From contig NC_060906.1 in assembly GCF_014805685.1 (NCBI RefSeq), positions 18,298,164-18,362,163 of the forward strand: DNA of 64,000 nucleotides. The letters run 5' to 3'. Numbering within the stretch: position 1 is the first letter of the stretch; every line of letters begins with the position of its first letter. The position numbers were made by a program, and so were the translations under genes. Shown piece by piece: positions 46,797 to 57,299 of the stretch. The DNA comes from Silurus meridionalis (Eukaryota > Chordata > Actinopteri > Siluriformes > Siluridae). The notes beneath the pieces were generated by a model that worked only from the letters and a program-made list of their open reading frames with translations, made no database searches and was not told the DNA's origin.

Positions 46797-47960
46797 AGTT
46801 TGGTGTTCTGCAAGGATCTGTCTTAGGCCCACTACTTTTATCTTTATATATGCTGCCTCTAGGTGAAATTATACATAAACATGGTATTCACTTTCATTGC
46901 TATGCTGATGATACACAGCTGTATATTTCAGCAAAGCCAGATGAGAGAGCACAGCTTAACAATGTTGAGGAGTGTGTAAAGGACATTAGACAGTGGATGC
47001 TTGATAAATTCCTCTGCTCAACTCAGATAAGATGGAAGTACTTTTACTAGGACCACATGCAGAAGTAAACTTTCAGATTACGTAGCATCTCTGAATGGTG
47101 TTTATGTCTCAGTGTGTTCAGCAGTCAAAAATCTTGGTGTCATTAATGACCCTAGTCTTTCCTTTAAGGCTCACGTGAATAATATTACCAGGATCGCCTT
47201 CTTTCACCCTAGAAATATTGCTAAAATTAGAAATATGATGTTGTTATAGGATGCAGAAAAACTAGTTAATGCTTTTGTTACATCTAGATTAGACTACTAT
47301 AATGTTTTACTGTCTGGGTGTGCGAGTAAGTGCATAAATAAGCTTCAGTTAGTTCAGAATGCAGCAGCAAGTGTCCTCAATAGATCTAGAAAATATGACC
47401 ACATAACCGCTGTTTTAATCAGTCTACACTGGCTCACAATGAAATTTTGCATTGATTATAAAATACTGCTACTGACATATAAAGCACTTAATGGTCTCGC
47501 ACCACAGTATCTGAGTGAACTTCTGTACCAGTATGATCCTCCATGCCTACTTAAAACAAAAGATGCAGGCTATTTGTTGGTACCTTAAATAATGAAGACT
47601 ACAGCAGGGGTCAGATCTTTCTCTTATAAAGCAGTTATGAAACAGCCTTCCAATTAGTGTTCAGGACTCAGACACAGTCTCAGTGTTCAAGTCGAGGCTG
47701 AAAACATATTTATTTAGTCAAGTCTTTTATTAGTAGATTTTTCTTATGTAATGGAGCAGATCTGGAGGGAAGATGGATATAGAGTGTTTGGTGAACGGGA
47801 TATGCTGTCGGCCCCTCAATCTCACATGTTCACTCAGGTTTGTTGACGGTGATGTGATGGGTCGTCTCTTATTCCATAGATCCCTCATGTCTGTGTCTGT
47901 GATCCCTCATGTCTGTGTTATGTTCTGGTTCTCCCATTTAGCTATGCTGCCATAGCGAGT
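46797..47960 (+). mobile_element. LINE reverse transcriptase fragment and 3' UTR
   Basis: The RT reads [20 protein letters not shown], then [20 protein letters not shown]. The active-site box YADD at 46901-46912 is intact. After a frameshift at about 47015 the C-terminal parts are KAHVNNITRIAFFHPR-like and NAAASVLNRSRKYDH-like, with a stop in the former. The 3' UTR (gggtcgtctcttattccata, gttatgttctggttctccca) follows and the copy is cut at about 47965. The 5' half is missing. Same family as the fragments at 26760 and 27995; I would place it near fish L2- or Nimb-like LINEs, not certain which. Confidence 0.85.
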
Positions 47961-47969
47961 CTTGCCGGA

Positions 47970-48800
47970 GTTTCTGACTTGAGACTTCATTCAAAAAGTG
48001 ACCCAAAGTCCTTCCACACATTTCAACATCCAGACATGTTTTTCGAAACAGGAAAGAGCCTTTCTCAACTGCTGCAATGAAATCAAAAGAATGTGATGTT
48101 CGTAATATGTGATTGTATTACGTATTATCTGGTTAAATGGCCAATGGACAGTTCCTAGAAGCCTACATCCAATCCTACAATCAAATCCCAGAGGAAGAAT
48201 ACATTTACTAGACCTCTGAGATTAACTGCGATTCTGTGTTAATAACTCATAAAAGGTGATTAAATCTATATTCATGGTCAAGTCATAATACATTAATTCT
48301 GTCTAAACTAATAACACAAAGAGCTTTTAATTGAGGTCTTTGATTACTAATTCACAGCACTGGTTGAAAAAACAGCTGAACTCTTTATTATTCTTAGAGC
48401 TAGTAGACCTTATTTTAGAAGCTTGGTGCTCTATAGCTGCTGATAGACTTGCAGAGTGAGGAGGAATTTAATTCATTACTAGGGTGAGGGTCAGTTACAA
48501 AAACAGCGGTTTTTCACATTAGCAATAGTTTTTAATTTCACTAATTTATCTCTAAACCATATGTGAATAACATAACTACAGTAAATTACACAGGAAGTGA
48601 CCCATACTGAATGTAAAAATATTGTAAATGGGTAGTTACATTTCGAAATTATTAACAGCTTATTGCAAATGTGAGCATGGTTGAATTAACTTTGAGCACA
48701 GCCCTTGCAGCAGCCCAAGTGTGTAACCATGTTTGAATACAGCATATATATATATATTGGTTATTAAGAAAGGGCACTGAGGGAAATGTAAACTTTCTAT
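47970..48800. other. Unique DNA
   Basis: A short TA run at 48749. No gene seen. Confidence 0.4.
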
Positions 48801-48805
48801 GCTCC

Positions 48806-49210
48806 TGACACCAGGGAACCACCAGCCACGCCTCCCTCCAAGGCTCTAACTCTCACTTAGCCTCTCCCTGCTCTAATCACCTACACCTGCTCCCCGTTAC
48901 CTTTCCCCTTTATAAGGTCCCGATTTCACCTCACCCACGGTCGGATCTACTCGTTGCCATGAGAGATCTACCAGACTTCCTACCACTAGTATATCACGTA
49001 CTTCCATGTTCCTGGCTCCACTTGGAGGAAGCGCTCAAGATAGGTTTGCCTTTAACGGTTCACACTGAGGATCATCCCTGGACTACCCGCATTACGGATT
49101 ATAGCGACTGTCCAGTTCGTGCTTTTCCTCAAGACCCTCTGCCTTGTGTATTCTAACTAATAAAGTGTCTAACCATACTCCGGTTTCTGACTCCTGGTCC
49201 ACGCGTCACA
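48806..49210 (+). mobile_element. Solo LTR, plus strand
   Basis: About 405 bases starting tgacaccagggaaccacc and ending ccacgcgtcaca (true end at 49208 or 49210). It contains a TATA box in ccctttataaggtcccg (about 48907) and a polyadenylation signal in ctaataaagtgtc (about 49158). It is clearly more GC-rich than its flanks. No internal region or second LTR is present. No clear target duplication is seen (gctcc before, cctgg or cacct after), so the insertion is old or the boundaries are off. The 65-codon frame inside (48959-49156) is unlikely to be a gene. Confidence 0.75.
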
Positions 49211-49214
49211 CCTG

Positions 49215-50410
49215 GATGCTTTTTATAGAAAATACCATGACCAAAATAAGGCCATAAACACACATAAGTAGTGCACATCTGGTAGCCCACATCTGGTAGC
49301 CCAAGGTGAAAATAACATAATGGAACACAATTAAAACCAGACTGATCAATTATAAAACAAAAAAATATATAAATATTCTACATAAACTAAAATTATGCAC
49401 AATTTACAGTATATGCATTCTGCTGGATATAAAAGCAGTTGTTGAAAGCATGATCGGTTGAAAGTGGACTAAGGTGAAAAAATGCCTTAATGTTCTATTA
49501 GCTCAGACAATGAGTACAGGTACATGAGCATAGAACTAGATATTGTGTAAATCTTTCAGAAATATTTACGATGTTTTTAATCAATTATTAAGCTGGAGTC
49601 TAAGCAAACTGTTGACTGTGTGAAGTGTTCAAATGAGAGTACCATATATCAGCATTAATACCAAAAACATGTTTGTGCATCTGCACCAGCATCTTCTTTT
49701 TTTTTTACTCAATTTGTAACACTATATGAAAACATGAAGCAACACAAACAGTGAAGTATCCCTGCTGCATTCTGAAAGCCTTTCATTATCGATTCATTTC
49801 AAATAAATCAACATTCGGTGGTTCATTGCTGCAGATGTAACTCTATACACATATCCTTTAATTAATAAACAACAATATTTGAATTATTTATAGACTCCTC
49901 GCATGTCTACACAACCCAGGGCCTGAACAAGCTACTTCAGTTACGTTTTTATTCACCCTATATGACATTTGCATCTTGATTTACTTATCTAATTAACAGT
50001 GAGTTATTGTACTTTTATCATGATTTTATCAACTGAAAATAAAACCTTAAGACAAGCTTTTGAAAGAGTGTGTTAAGCTTTCCGCATTTTTCAGGTCATG
50101 TGATGAAGAGCTAAAGGAAAATGCTTTTAGTATTTTTTTAGCTCAAATCTAGGCTGTAAAGGGGAGAGTGTAATCTAAATTACACCAAAGGTTTGAACAC
50201 TGTTTACATGGACACCATAAATGTGGAAAAATGAAAAACCTTGTGGAAAAGCAGCCTTTGAAGACATTGTAGTAACTCTGTGAGAATGTCTGCTTATAAG
50301 TGAAATTATAATTATTTTGTTTGTAAAGCATTTGAATAAATACAATTAAAATTTTATTAGTTATCACGTCATCAACTATTACTACTACTACCACTACCAC
50401 ATTATCAACT
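49215..50410. other. Unique AT-rich DNA
   Basis: A tiny tandem (tctggtagcccacatctggt at about 49280) and nothing else. Confidence 0.4.
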
Positions 50411-50420
50411 ACTATATATA

Positions 50421-51297
50421 CAGTGAGGAAAATAAGTATTTGAACACCTGTCTATCAGCTAGAATTTAGACCCTCAAAGACCTGTTAGTCTGCCTTTAAA
50501 ATGTCCACCTCCACTACATTTATTATCCTAAATTAGATGCACCTGTTTGAGGTTGTTAGCTGCATAAAGACACCTGTCCACACCCTACATTCAGTAAGAA
50601 TCCAACTACTAACATGGCCAAGACCAAAGAGCTGTCCAAAGACACTAGAGACAAAATTGTACACCTCCACAACACTGGAAAGGGCTACGGGGAAATTGCC
50701 AAGCAGCTTGGTGAAAAAATGTCCACTGTTGGAGCAATCATTAGAAAATGGAAGAAGCTAAACATGACTGTCAATCTCCCTCGGACTGGGGCTCCATGCA
50801 AGATCTCACCTTGTGGGGTCTCAGTGATCCTAAGGAAGGTGAGAAATCAGCCCAGAACTACACGGGAGGAGCTGGCCAATGATCTGAAAAGAGCCTGGAC
50901 CACCATTTCCAAGGTTACTGTTGGTAATACACTAAGACGTCATGGTTTGAAATCATGCATGGCACGGAAGGTTCCCCTGCTTAAACCAGCACATGTCCAG
51001 GCACGTCTTAAGTTTGCCAATGAACATTTGGATGATCCAGAGGAGTCATGGGAGAAAGTCATGTGGTCAGATGAGACCAAAATAGAACTTTTGGGTCATA
51101 ATTCCACTAAACGTGTTTGGAGGAAGAAGAATGATGAGTACCATCCCAAGAACACCATCCCTACTGTGAAGCATGGGGTGGTAGCATCATCTTTGGGGTG
51201 TTTTTCTGCACATGGGACAGGGCGACTGCACTGTATTAAGGAGAGGATGACCGGGGCCATGTATTGCGAGATTACAAATACTTATTTTTCCTCACTG
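50421..51297 (+). mobile_element. Tc1-like transposon copy A, internally deleted
   Basis: It starts cagtgaggaaaataagtatt and ends aatacttatttttcctcactg, a matched terminal inverted repeat at TA sites. Compared with copy C, the left end lacks about 175 bases between the outer direct repeat and the inner one (both contain aaataagtatttgaacacc), so the outer end is joined to tgtctatcagctagaa. The transposase runs from 50614 but the C-terminal half is deleted. It shares both deletions with copy B. Confidence 0.92.
50614..51285 (+). pseudogene. Tc1 transposase, N-terminal two thirds (copy A)
   Basis: The frame starts [19 protein letters not shown] with the paired-like helix-turn-helix DNA-binding region ([20 protein letters not shown]). 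The linker follows ([11 protein letters not shown]), then the second DNA-binding half ([13 protein letters not shown]), and the first catalytic Asp in [14 protein letters not shown]. Three one-base deletions change the G-rich loop after TVKHG to [10 protein letters not shown] where copy B has [12 protein letters not shown]. After [10 protein letters not shown] the frame runs into the 3' terminal repeat. The second Asp and the final acidic residue are gone, so the protein cannot be active. Confidence 0.9.
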
Positions 51298-51315
51298 TAT
51301 ATATATATATACATA
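51298..51315. repeat. TA spacer between Tc1 copies A and B
   Basis: Short tatata-rich joint ending in catac; 18 bases separate the two elements. Confidence 0.9.
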
Positions 51316-52192
51316 CAGTGAGGAAAATAAGTATTTGAACACCTGTCTATCAGCTAGAATTTAGACCCTCAAAGACCTGTTAGTCTGCCTTTAAAATGTC
51401 CACCTCCACTACATTTATTATCCTAAATTAGATGCACCTGTTTGAGGTTGTTAGCTGCATAAAGACACCTGTCCACCCCATACAATCAGTAAGAATCCAA
51501 CTACTAACATGGCCAAGACCAAAGAGCTGTCCAAAGACACTAGAGACAAAATTGTACACCTCCACAAGGCTGGAAAGGGCTACGGGGAAATTGCCAAGCA
51601 GCTTGGTGAAAAAATGTCCACTGTTGGAGCAATCATTAGAAATTGGAAGAAGCTAAACATGACTGTCAATCTCCCTCGGACTGGGGCTCCATGCAAGATC
51701 TCAACTCGTGGGGTCGCAGTGATCCTAAGGAAGGTGAGAAATCAGCCCAGAACTACACGGGAGGAGCTGGCCAATGATCTGAAAAGAGCCTGGACCACCA
51801 TTTCCAAGGTTACTGTTGGTAATACACTAAGACGTCATGGTTTGAAATCATGCATGGCACGGAAGGTTCCCCTGCTTAAACCAGCACATGTCCAGGCACG
51901 TCTTAAGTTTGCCAATGAACATTTGGATGATCCAGAGGAGTCATGGGAGAAAGTCATGTGGTCAGATGAGACCAAAATAGAACTTTTGGGTCATAATTCC
52001 ACTAAACGTGTTTGGAGGAAGAAGAATGATGAGTACCATCCCAAGAACACCATCCCTACTGTGAAGCATGGGGGTGGTAGCATCATGCTTTGGGGGTGTT
52101 TTTCTGCACATGGGACAGGGCGACTGCACTGTATTAAGGAGAGGATGACCGGGGCCATGTATTATGAGATTACAAATACTTATTTTTCCTCA

Positions 52193-52195
<3 letters not shown>
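51316..52195 (+). mobile_element. Tc1-like transposon copy B, internally deleted
   Basis: Same left structure and same right junction as copy A (gccatgtattatgagattac, then aaatacttatttttcctcac). Copies A and B differ at only a few scattered positions. B keeps the cleaner reading frame. Spacing from A is 18 bases. Confidence 0.93.
51509..52178 (+). pseudogene. Tc1 transposase, N-terminal two thirds, open (copy B)
   Basis: The frame is open from the ATG at 51509 through the DNA-binding region, the [11 protein letters not shown] motif with the first catalytic Asp, and the [17 protein letters not shown] loop, to [10 protein letters not shown]. There the 3' part is deleted and the frame runs through the terminal repeat into the TA tract as Tyr-Ile repeats. 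About 223 codons are genuine, against about 340 in full-length relatives as I recall. It could make a DNA-binding, non-catalytic protein if transcribed; nothing shows that it is. Confidence 0.9.

Positions 52196-52269
<74 letters not shown>
52196..52269. repeat. (TA)n tract between Tc1 copies B and C
   Basis: About 35 TA units, then catac before the next element. Confidence 0.97.
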
Positions 52270-52717
52270 CAGTGAGGAAAATAAGTATTTGAACACCCTG
52301 CTATTTTGCAAGTTCTCCCACTTAGAAATCATGGAGGGGTCTGAAATTGTCATCGTAGGTGCATGTCCACTGTGAGAGACATAATCTAAAAAAAAAAATC
52401 CAGAAATCACAATGTATGATTTTTAAACTATTTATTTGTATGATACAGCTGCAAATAAGTATTTGAACACCTGTCTATCAGCTAGAATTCTGACCCTCAA
52501 AGACCTGTTAGTCTGCCTTTAAAATGTCCACCTCCACTACATTTATTATCCTAAATTAGATGCACCTGTTTGAGGTCGTTAGCTGCATAAAGACACCTGT
52601 CCACACCCTACATTCAGTAAGAATCCAACTACTAACATGGCCAAGAACAAAGAGCTGTCCAAAGACACTAGAGACAAAATTGTACACCTCCACAAGGCTG
52701 GAAAGGGCTACGGGGAA
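52270..52717 (+). mobile_element. Tc1-like transposon copy C, 5' end only
   Basis: It has the complete left end: the outer repeat cagtgaggaaaataagtatt, 175 bases including gcaagttctcccacttagaa and catgtccactgtgagagaca, then the inner direct repeat gcaaataagtatttgaacac. This is the IR/DR layout of several Tc1 families. The transposase starts at 52637 ([15 protein letters not shown]) and is cut at about codon 27, where a TA run begins. It serves as the reference for what A and B have lost. Confidence 0.9.
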
Positions 52718-52798
52718 TATATATATATAATTCTTATTTTTTATAATAACAAATAACCAAATTTTTGATATGTCCAGTGTTTGTGTGAAGTAAAATTT

Positions 52799-52935
<137 letters not shown>

Positions 52936-53082
52936 ACATGCATAGAAGACATACTGCAACTGATCGTCCACTCATCAACACACAAAGAACCCTGTTAAGC
53001 TTCAGTTGGCTTCCAACTCGCTGAGGGTACAGGTGACATTTCCACACATGCTTCAGTAAAATGGCAATGCTGAAAGAGCCAT

Positions 53083-53083
<1 letters not shown>

Positions 53084-53125
<42 letters not shown>
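53084..53125. repeat. (CA)n microsatellite
   Basis: About 21 CA units. Confidence 0.97.
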
Positions 53126-53130
<5 letters not shown>

Positions 53131-53439
53131 AGAAAAGTGGAGAAAAAAGATAGAGTTCACCACATACAAATATCAAAAGAAAAACAAACAGACTGTAAAC
53201 TACACACAGGTATTCAGTATCTAGATGCACCAACACACTAATATGCACCAACACACACATGCGATGAAAATCAGTATAAGTGAAAATCCAGACACACTTG
53301 CTTACACAAACAAAAAGTCCTGCAAACAAAAATATTATGAGCGAGGTCAGAGGATAAAGCCAGTTTGTTTGTTTTTTTATGACAGGAAAGCTACAGTATC
53401 TGAAATAACTACTTTAAAAATAAAAACATCAAACCTTGA

Positions 53440-53630
53440 TGGTCTATAACACCACAGCAGAAGACCGCAATGGGTTCCACCAACAATAGAAATTGAAGAT
53501 ACAAATTATTTTCCAGTCTTTAACTTCGAAAAATTCTGGGAAAATAGCCATTTCTGCAGTACTCAACCTAACCCAGGTATACAGGTGTTCCGACTGATCT
53601 GGTTGTGGAGTGTCTAATTATATTACAGCA
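53440..53630 (+). mobile_element. Tc1-like transposon fragment with decayed end
   Basis: accacagcagaagaccgcaa and tgggttccacc match the same family as 31890, and caggtgttccgactgatctg with gttgtggagtgt resembles a decayed terminal repeat. A large internal deletion separates the two. Confidence 0.5.
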
Positions 53631-53734
53631 TAACGCTTAAAGGAGGTAAAACATTTGGAAGGAACATTTGATTGTTCATAATGCATAAAAGTAAGCATAG
53701 TAAATTATGCAGCAGTAGCAGCTCAGTGCTATCA

Positions 53735-54198
53735 CTGACGGAAGGACGGAATGACGGACGGCTGACGGACGGACACACAATGCAACTTCTTCTGACCATC
53801 AGGGCCCACCAACCCCGAAGCTAGCTAGCTTGTCTTAGCCTGGGAAAAGGTTTGTTCGCCACTTCCAGACCAGTGAATACGAGCGGTACCACTGGCTTAC
53901 AGCCTCTAAAGAGCGGTGCAAATTATGAGTATGCATCTCTGGTGAGTAGGTTCTATTTTATTTACATTGTTATATTTTTGTCATGTTATTAGACAGATAC
54001 TGATTCTGAACTGCTCCAGATGATGTAGGTGCACAGATGTGGTTGTAGTGTAGAGGTTTGGAATTGTTTTAACTGGGTTTTTTGCATTGTTTTTGTATTA
54101 TATTGATGGTTTCTATAATTGCAACGTGATAGTGGTGGTATTAAGAGGTGGATTAAGTCAAGTAAGTCCTTAGTTACCAAATGCACGGCCCGCCACTG
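53735..54198 (+). mobile_element. hAT-like transposon relic, internally deleted
   Basis: At 53852-53925 the plus strand reads RFVRHFQTSEYERYHWLTAS followed by KERCKLYE, the N-terminal block of one hAT transposase group. The right end, aaatgcacggcccgccactg at 54179-54198, is the reverse complement of a hAT terminal repeat starting cagtggcgggccgtgc. Everything between is deleted and a TGA stops the frame. A left end was not found. The start also holds a small gacgga tandem (53739-53774). Confidence 0.65.
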
Positions 54199-54232
54199 AT
54201 GTAAAGTTCCATAAAAGTAGTCCTTGTTCATA

Positions 54233-54280
54233 GAAATAATAAAATATAGAAATAATAAAATATAGAAATAATAAAATATA
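54233..54280. repeat. Short tandem repeat, three units of about 18 bases
   Basis: agaaataataaaatat repeated three times. Confidence 0.9.
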
Positions 54281-54723
54281 ATGTTTTATATCAATTACAG
54301 CTGATTGTACAAACTGCCGAAGGTTGTGTAAGTTCAATCTCCTCGTATAAAAGCATTGCAAAAAAACATAATCACCTTGATCTAAAACCAAGGAGGTGAT
54401 CTTATAATGCATGAGTAATAAACACAATAACACTAAACATGTGGCCTGTAGCTTTGTGTTAAAAAAGCACACACACTCATCTGAATTTGTAATACAACAT
54501 GCTGCTGGTTGGCATTTCTCACTGTTAAACTTGACGTGCTCACGGTGCATTATGGGAATTACGGGCCAGTAATTAGCACACCTCGAAGCTTAACTGCTTC
54601 CAAAAAAAAAGGCATAAAGACACTTACGCAGAGCCACTCAGCAGTCCATGAGTCTTACTCAGCTGGTGCAGGACTATAGATGAGTGCTTAGAGGGCTGTT
54701 TAAGTTTGGTGTGTGGGGGTGTG

Positions 54724-54726
<3 letters not shown>

Positions 54727-54802
<76 letters not shown>
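54727..54802. repeat. (TA)n microsatellite
   Basis: About 37 TA units directly before the Tc1-like element at 54818. Confidence 0.97.
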
Positions 54803-54810
<8 letters not shown>

Positions 54811-54817
54811 ATATATA

Positions 54818-55326
54818 CAGTACAGACCAAAAGTTTGGACACACCTTCTCATTCAAAGAGTTTTCTTTATTTTCATGACTATGAAAATTGTAGAGTCACA
54901 CTGAAGGCATCAAGGGCTATTTGACCAAGAAGGAGAGTGATGGGGTGCTGCGCCAGATGACCTGGCCTCCACAGTCACCGGACCTGAACCCAATCGAGAT
55001 GGTTTAGCGGTGAGCTGGACCGCAGAGTGAAGGCAAAGGGCAACAAGTGCCAAGCATCTCTCGGGAACTCCTTCAAGACTGTTGGAAGACCATTTCAGGT
55101 GACTATCTCTTGAAGTTCATCAAGAGAATGCCAAGAGTGTGCAAAGCAGTAATCAAAGCAAAAGGTGGCTACTTTGAAGAACCTAGAATATGACATTTTT
55201 CAGTTGTTTCACAATTTTTTGTTATGTATATAATTCCATATATAATTCCACATGTGTTAATTCATAGTTTTGATGCCTTCAGTGTGAATCTACAATTTTC
55301 ATAGTCATGAAAATAAAGAAAACTCT
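54818..55326 (+). mobile_element. Tc1-like transposon, internally deleted (cagtacagacc type)
   Basis: The left end cagtacagaccaaaagtttg and its inner partner atgaaaattgtagagtcaca are present; the inner partner reappears reversed at about 55284-55306 (tctacaattttcatagtcat). Between them lies the transposase C-terminus: DGVLRQMTWPPQSPDLNPIE, which holds the last acidic residue, then a TAG, then MPRVCKAVIKAKGGYFEE. The N-terminal two thirds and the outer right repeat are missing. Confidence 0.88.
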
Positions 55327-55467
55327 AAAAAAAATAAATCACATATAAAATACAGTGTATATTGAAATCTTAAATAAAAAAAATCCACATGTATATATTA
55401 GCTATCTACGGTTCCTAGTTAAAATCAATAATTAGATTTGTGATTATGTGGGGTGTGTGGATTATGA

Positions 55468-55808
55468 TACATTATGATACACTGGAGGCAAGTACTATTT
55501 CTGTTTTAATCTTCTTTCCCCTTGCTAGACACATCTACTGGAACAGACACAGATGAGTGTGACAAGCTGAACTAAGCCTAACGATAGCCTTCCAATCTCT
55601 TTGCTCAGTGCTGCATTAATAAGTGCGAGCCATGCATCAAGTACAATGACATTAAAAACTCTCAGCACCAATCAAAGAAGAGTATGTGATTAGAGAATGG
55701 TGTTTGGAACTGTTTTCAATCATGAGATGACATTGTTTAAATTGTTTCTTTTTTAGGTAGCCTTGGAACATCTAGCAAGTGGGGGAGGTGGGGGGAGAGA
55801 AAGAGAGA

Positions 55809-55830
<22 letters not shown>
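55468..55830 (+). repeat. Ancient local duplication, copy 1, ending in (GA)n
   Basis: gatacattatgatacactgg, gttttaatcttctttcccc, gtgctgcattaataagt, gccatgcatcaagtacaatg and gagaatggtgtttggaact match 58617-58960 in order, and both copies run on to a GA microsatellite. Confidence 0.7.
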
Positions 55831-55840
<10 letters not shown>

Positions 55841-55850
55841 CAGAGAGAAA
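55797..55850. repeat. (GA)n microsatellite
   Basis: GA units with a few caga interruptions. Confidence 0.93.
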
Positions 55851-56088
55851 GAAAGAAACAGGGAAGGAAACAGAGAAAAAAAGAAATAGAAAGAGAGTGA
55901 ATGAATCTCTTAAATGTGCACAATTTATCACCAGTTCTTACATTGAGCATTTTAAAACCATTCGAATCAGCTAGCATTCATTGCTAAGTCTCAAATAAAC
56001 AGAAATAGCATGTAGTCTTCTTAGAACATGGTCCTAAGGACCATACTAGCAGCAGTTCATGATGTTGTATCTTTATAATACCAATAAT

Positions 56089-56090
<2 letters not shown>

Positions 56091-56132
<42 letters not shown>
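56091..56132. repeat. (GT)n microsatellite
   Basis: About 21 GT units. Confidence 0.97.
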
Positions 56133-56134
<2 letters not shown>

Positions 56135-56289
56135 AGGGAGTAAGCCAAAATGGCTTCCTGCTCAATACAAACGTGTGCATGTTTTTTTCAGCCTAAGCAG
56201 TAAAAGTATACTGTTTAAATAGACTATACATCATGTTATGGAATAGAGAAGGTATATTTGAACACTAATATATGTATATTATACAGACA

Positions 56290-56650
56290 AGAGTATTGTA
56301 ATACCTGACCTTTCCTGCCATATGCCGTTCTTCTCCAAACTGTTACCACCAAGCTCAAGGCACACAATTGTACAGGACGTCTTTGGATGCAGTATAATTA
56401 CATTTTGCATTCACTTGAACTTGGAAAACCTGTTCCAGTGTGGCAATGCCCCTGTACACAAAGTGAGCTCCGTGAAGATATGGTTTACATGGGTTGGAGA
56501 GGAAGATCTTGAGTGGCCTGCTATAGAGCTCTGATCTCATCCCGACTGAACACCTTTAGGATGAATTGGAACACGGACTGCACCCCCAGTCCTCCTAACC
56601 TACATCAGTACTTGACTTTACTAACACCCTTGTGGCGGATGAACATTAAT
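56290..56650 (+). mobile_element. Non-autonomous Tc1-like element, degraded
   Basis: gccgttcttctccaaactgt, ttccagtgtggcaatgcccc, tgtacacaaagtgagctccg and gaacacctttaggatgaatt follow the order of a fish Tc1 derivative. The G-A-P-V-H-K-like block is visible but the frame is broken. It runs directly into the inverted-repeat element at 56655. Confidence 0.8.
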
Positions 56651-56654
56651 GTCA

Positions 56655-57296
56655 ACACAGTCTCACGGCATTTGGTGATCTAGTCACAGATTTTAATCTA
56701 TTGATTCATTTTCATGGACAAGAATTGTCCTCTTTTTTCGTGTCACTCAGCACGACTGCCTCCGTCTGGCTCCGTCTCTATAGCAATGGAGGCAGAGGAT
56801 CATGGATAATGCCGCGAGAAATGCTAAAGGTAATCTTTTTTTCCAATTTTTATCAGATAATAAGGCAGCCTTAACCTTAACCCACGGTTTAGGTTTATAC
56901 TGTAATGAATGTGTGTCTCTAATTAACGCAGTCTTCTTAATTAACCGTGATACTATATTTACTGTATTTTGACTGGAAGAAACCACTGACGATGGTTTAT
57001 AATAGTAAGTAGCTTAACAAATATAAAACAATAAAAACAAGGATAAAGTCTCCTGATTAAATGCTGAGTAATAGTACTTGAAGATTATAAAATCGATAAC
57101 AAACAAGAAAAAACAATACAGTGTCTGTGGTATCCAGTGGCAGAAAGAAAAGTTTGGCAGAGGCACCAAAAATACTTCCTATTGAAATGCATTACATAGA
57201 AAGTCGTCCTCAGCGACACGAAAAAATTCGTGTCTATGAACACGAATCAATAGATTACATTTCGTGACAATATCAAGAAATGCCGTGACACTGGGC
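56655..57296. mobile_element. Non-autonomous DNA transposon with long inverted repeats
   Basis: The left part, acagtctcacggcatttggt to tcgtgtcactcagcacgact, is mirrored at 57190-57296, which on the minus strand reads cccagtgtcacggcatttct to tcgtgtcgctgaggacgact. The arms are about 100 bases with roughly 75-80 percent identity by eye. The centre, about 400 bases, has no coding. I cannot assign the superfamily; the target duplication is unclear. Confidence 0.75.
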
Positions 57297-57299
57297 TAC

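Noticed and set aside
48959..49156. 65-codon frame in the GC-rich block at 48.9 kb
   Set aside because: It lies wholly within the solo LTR, between the TATA box and the polyadenylation signal, with no known domain.
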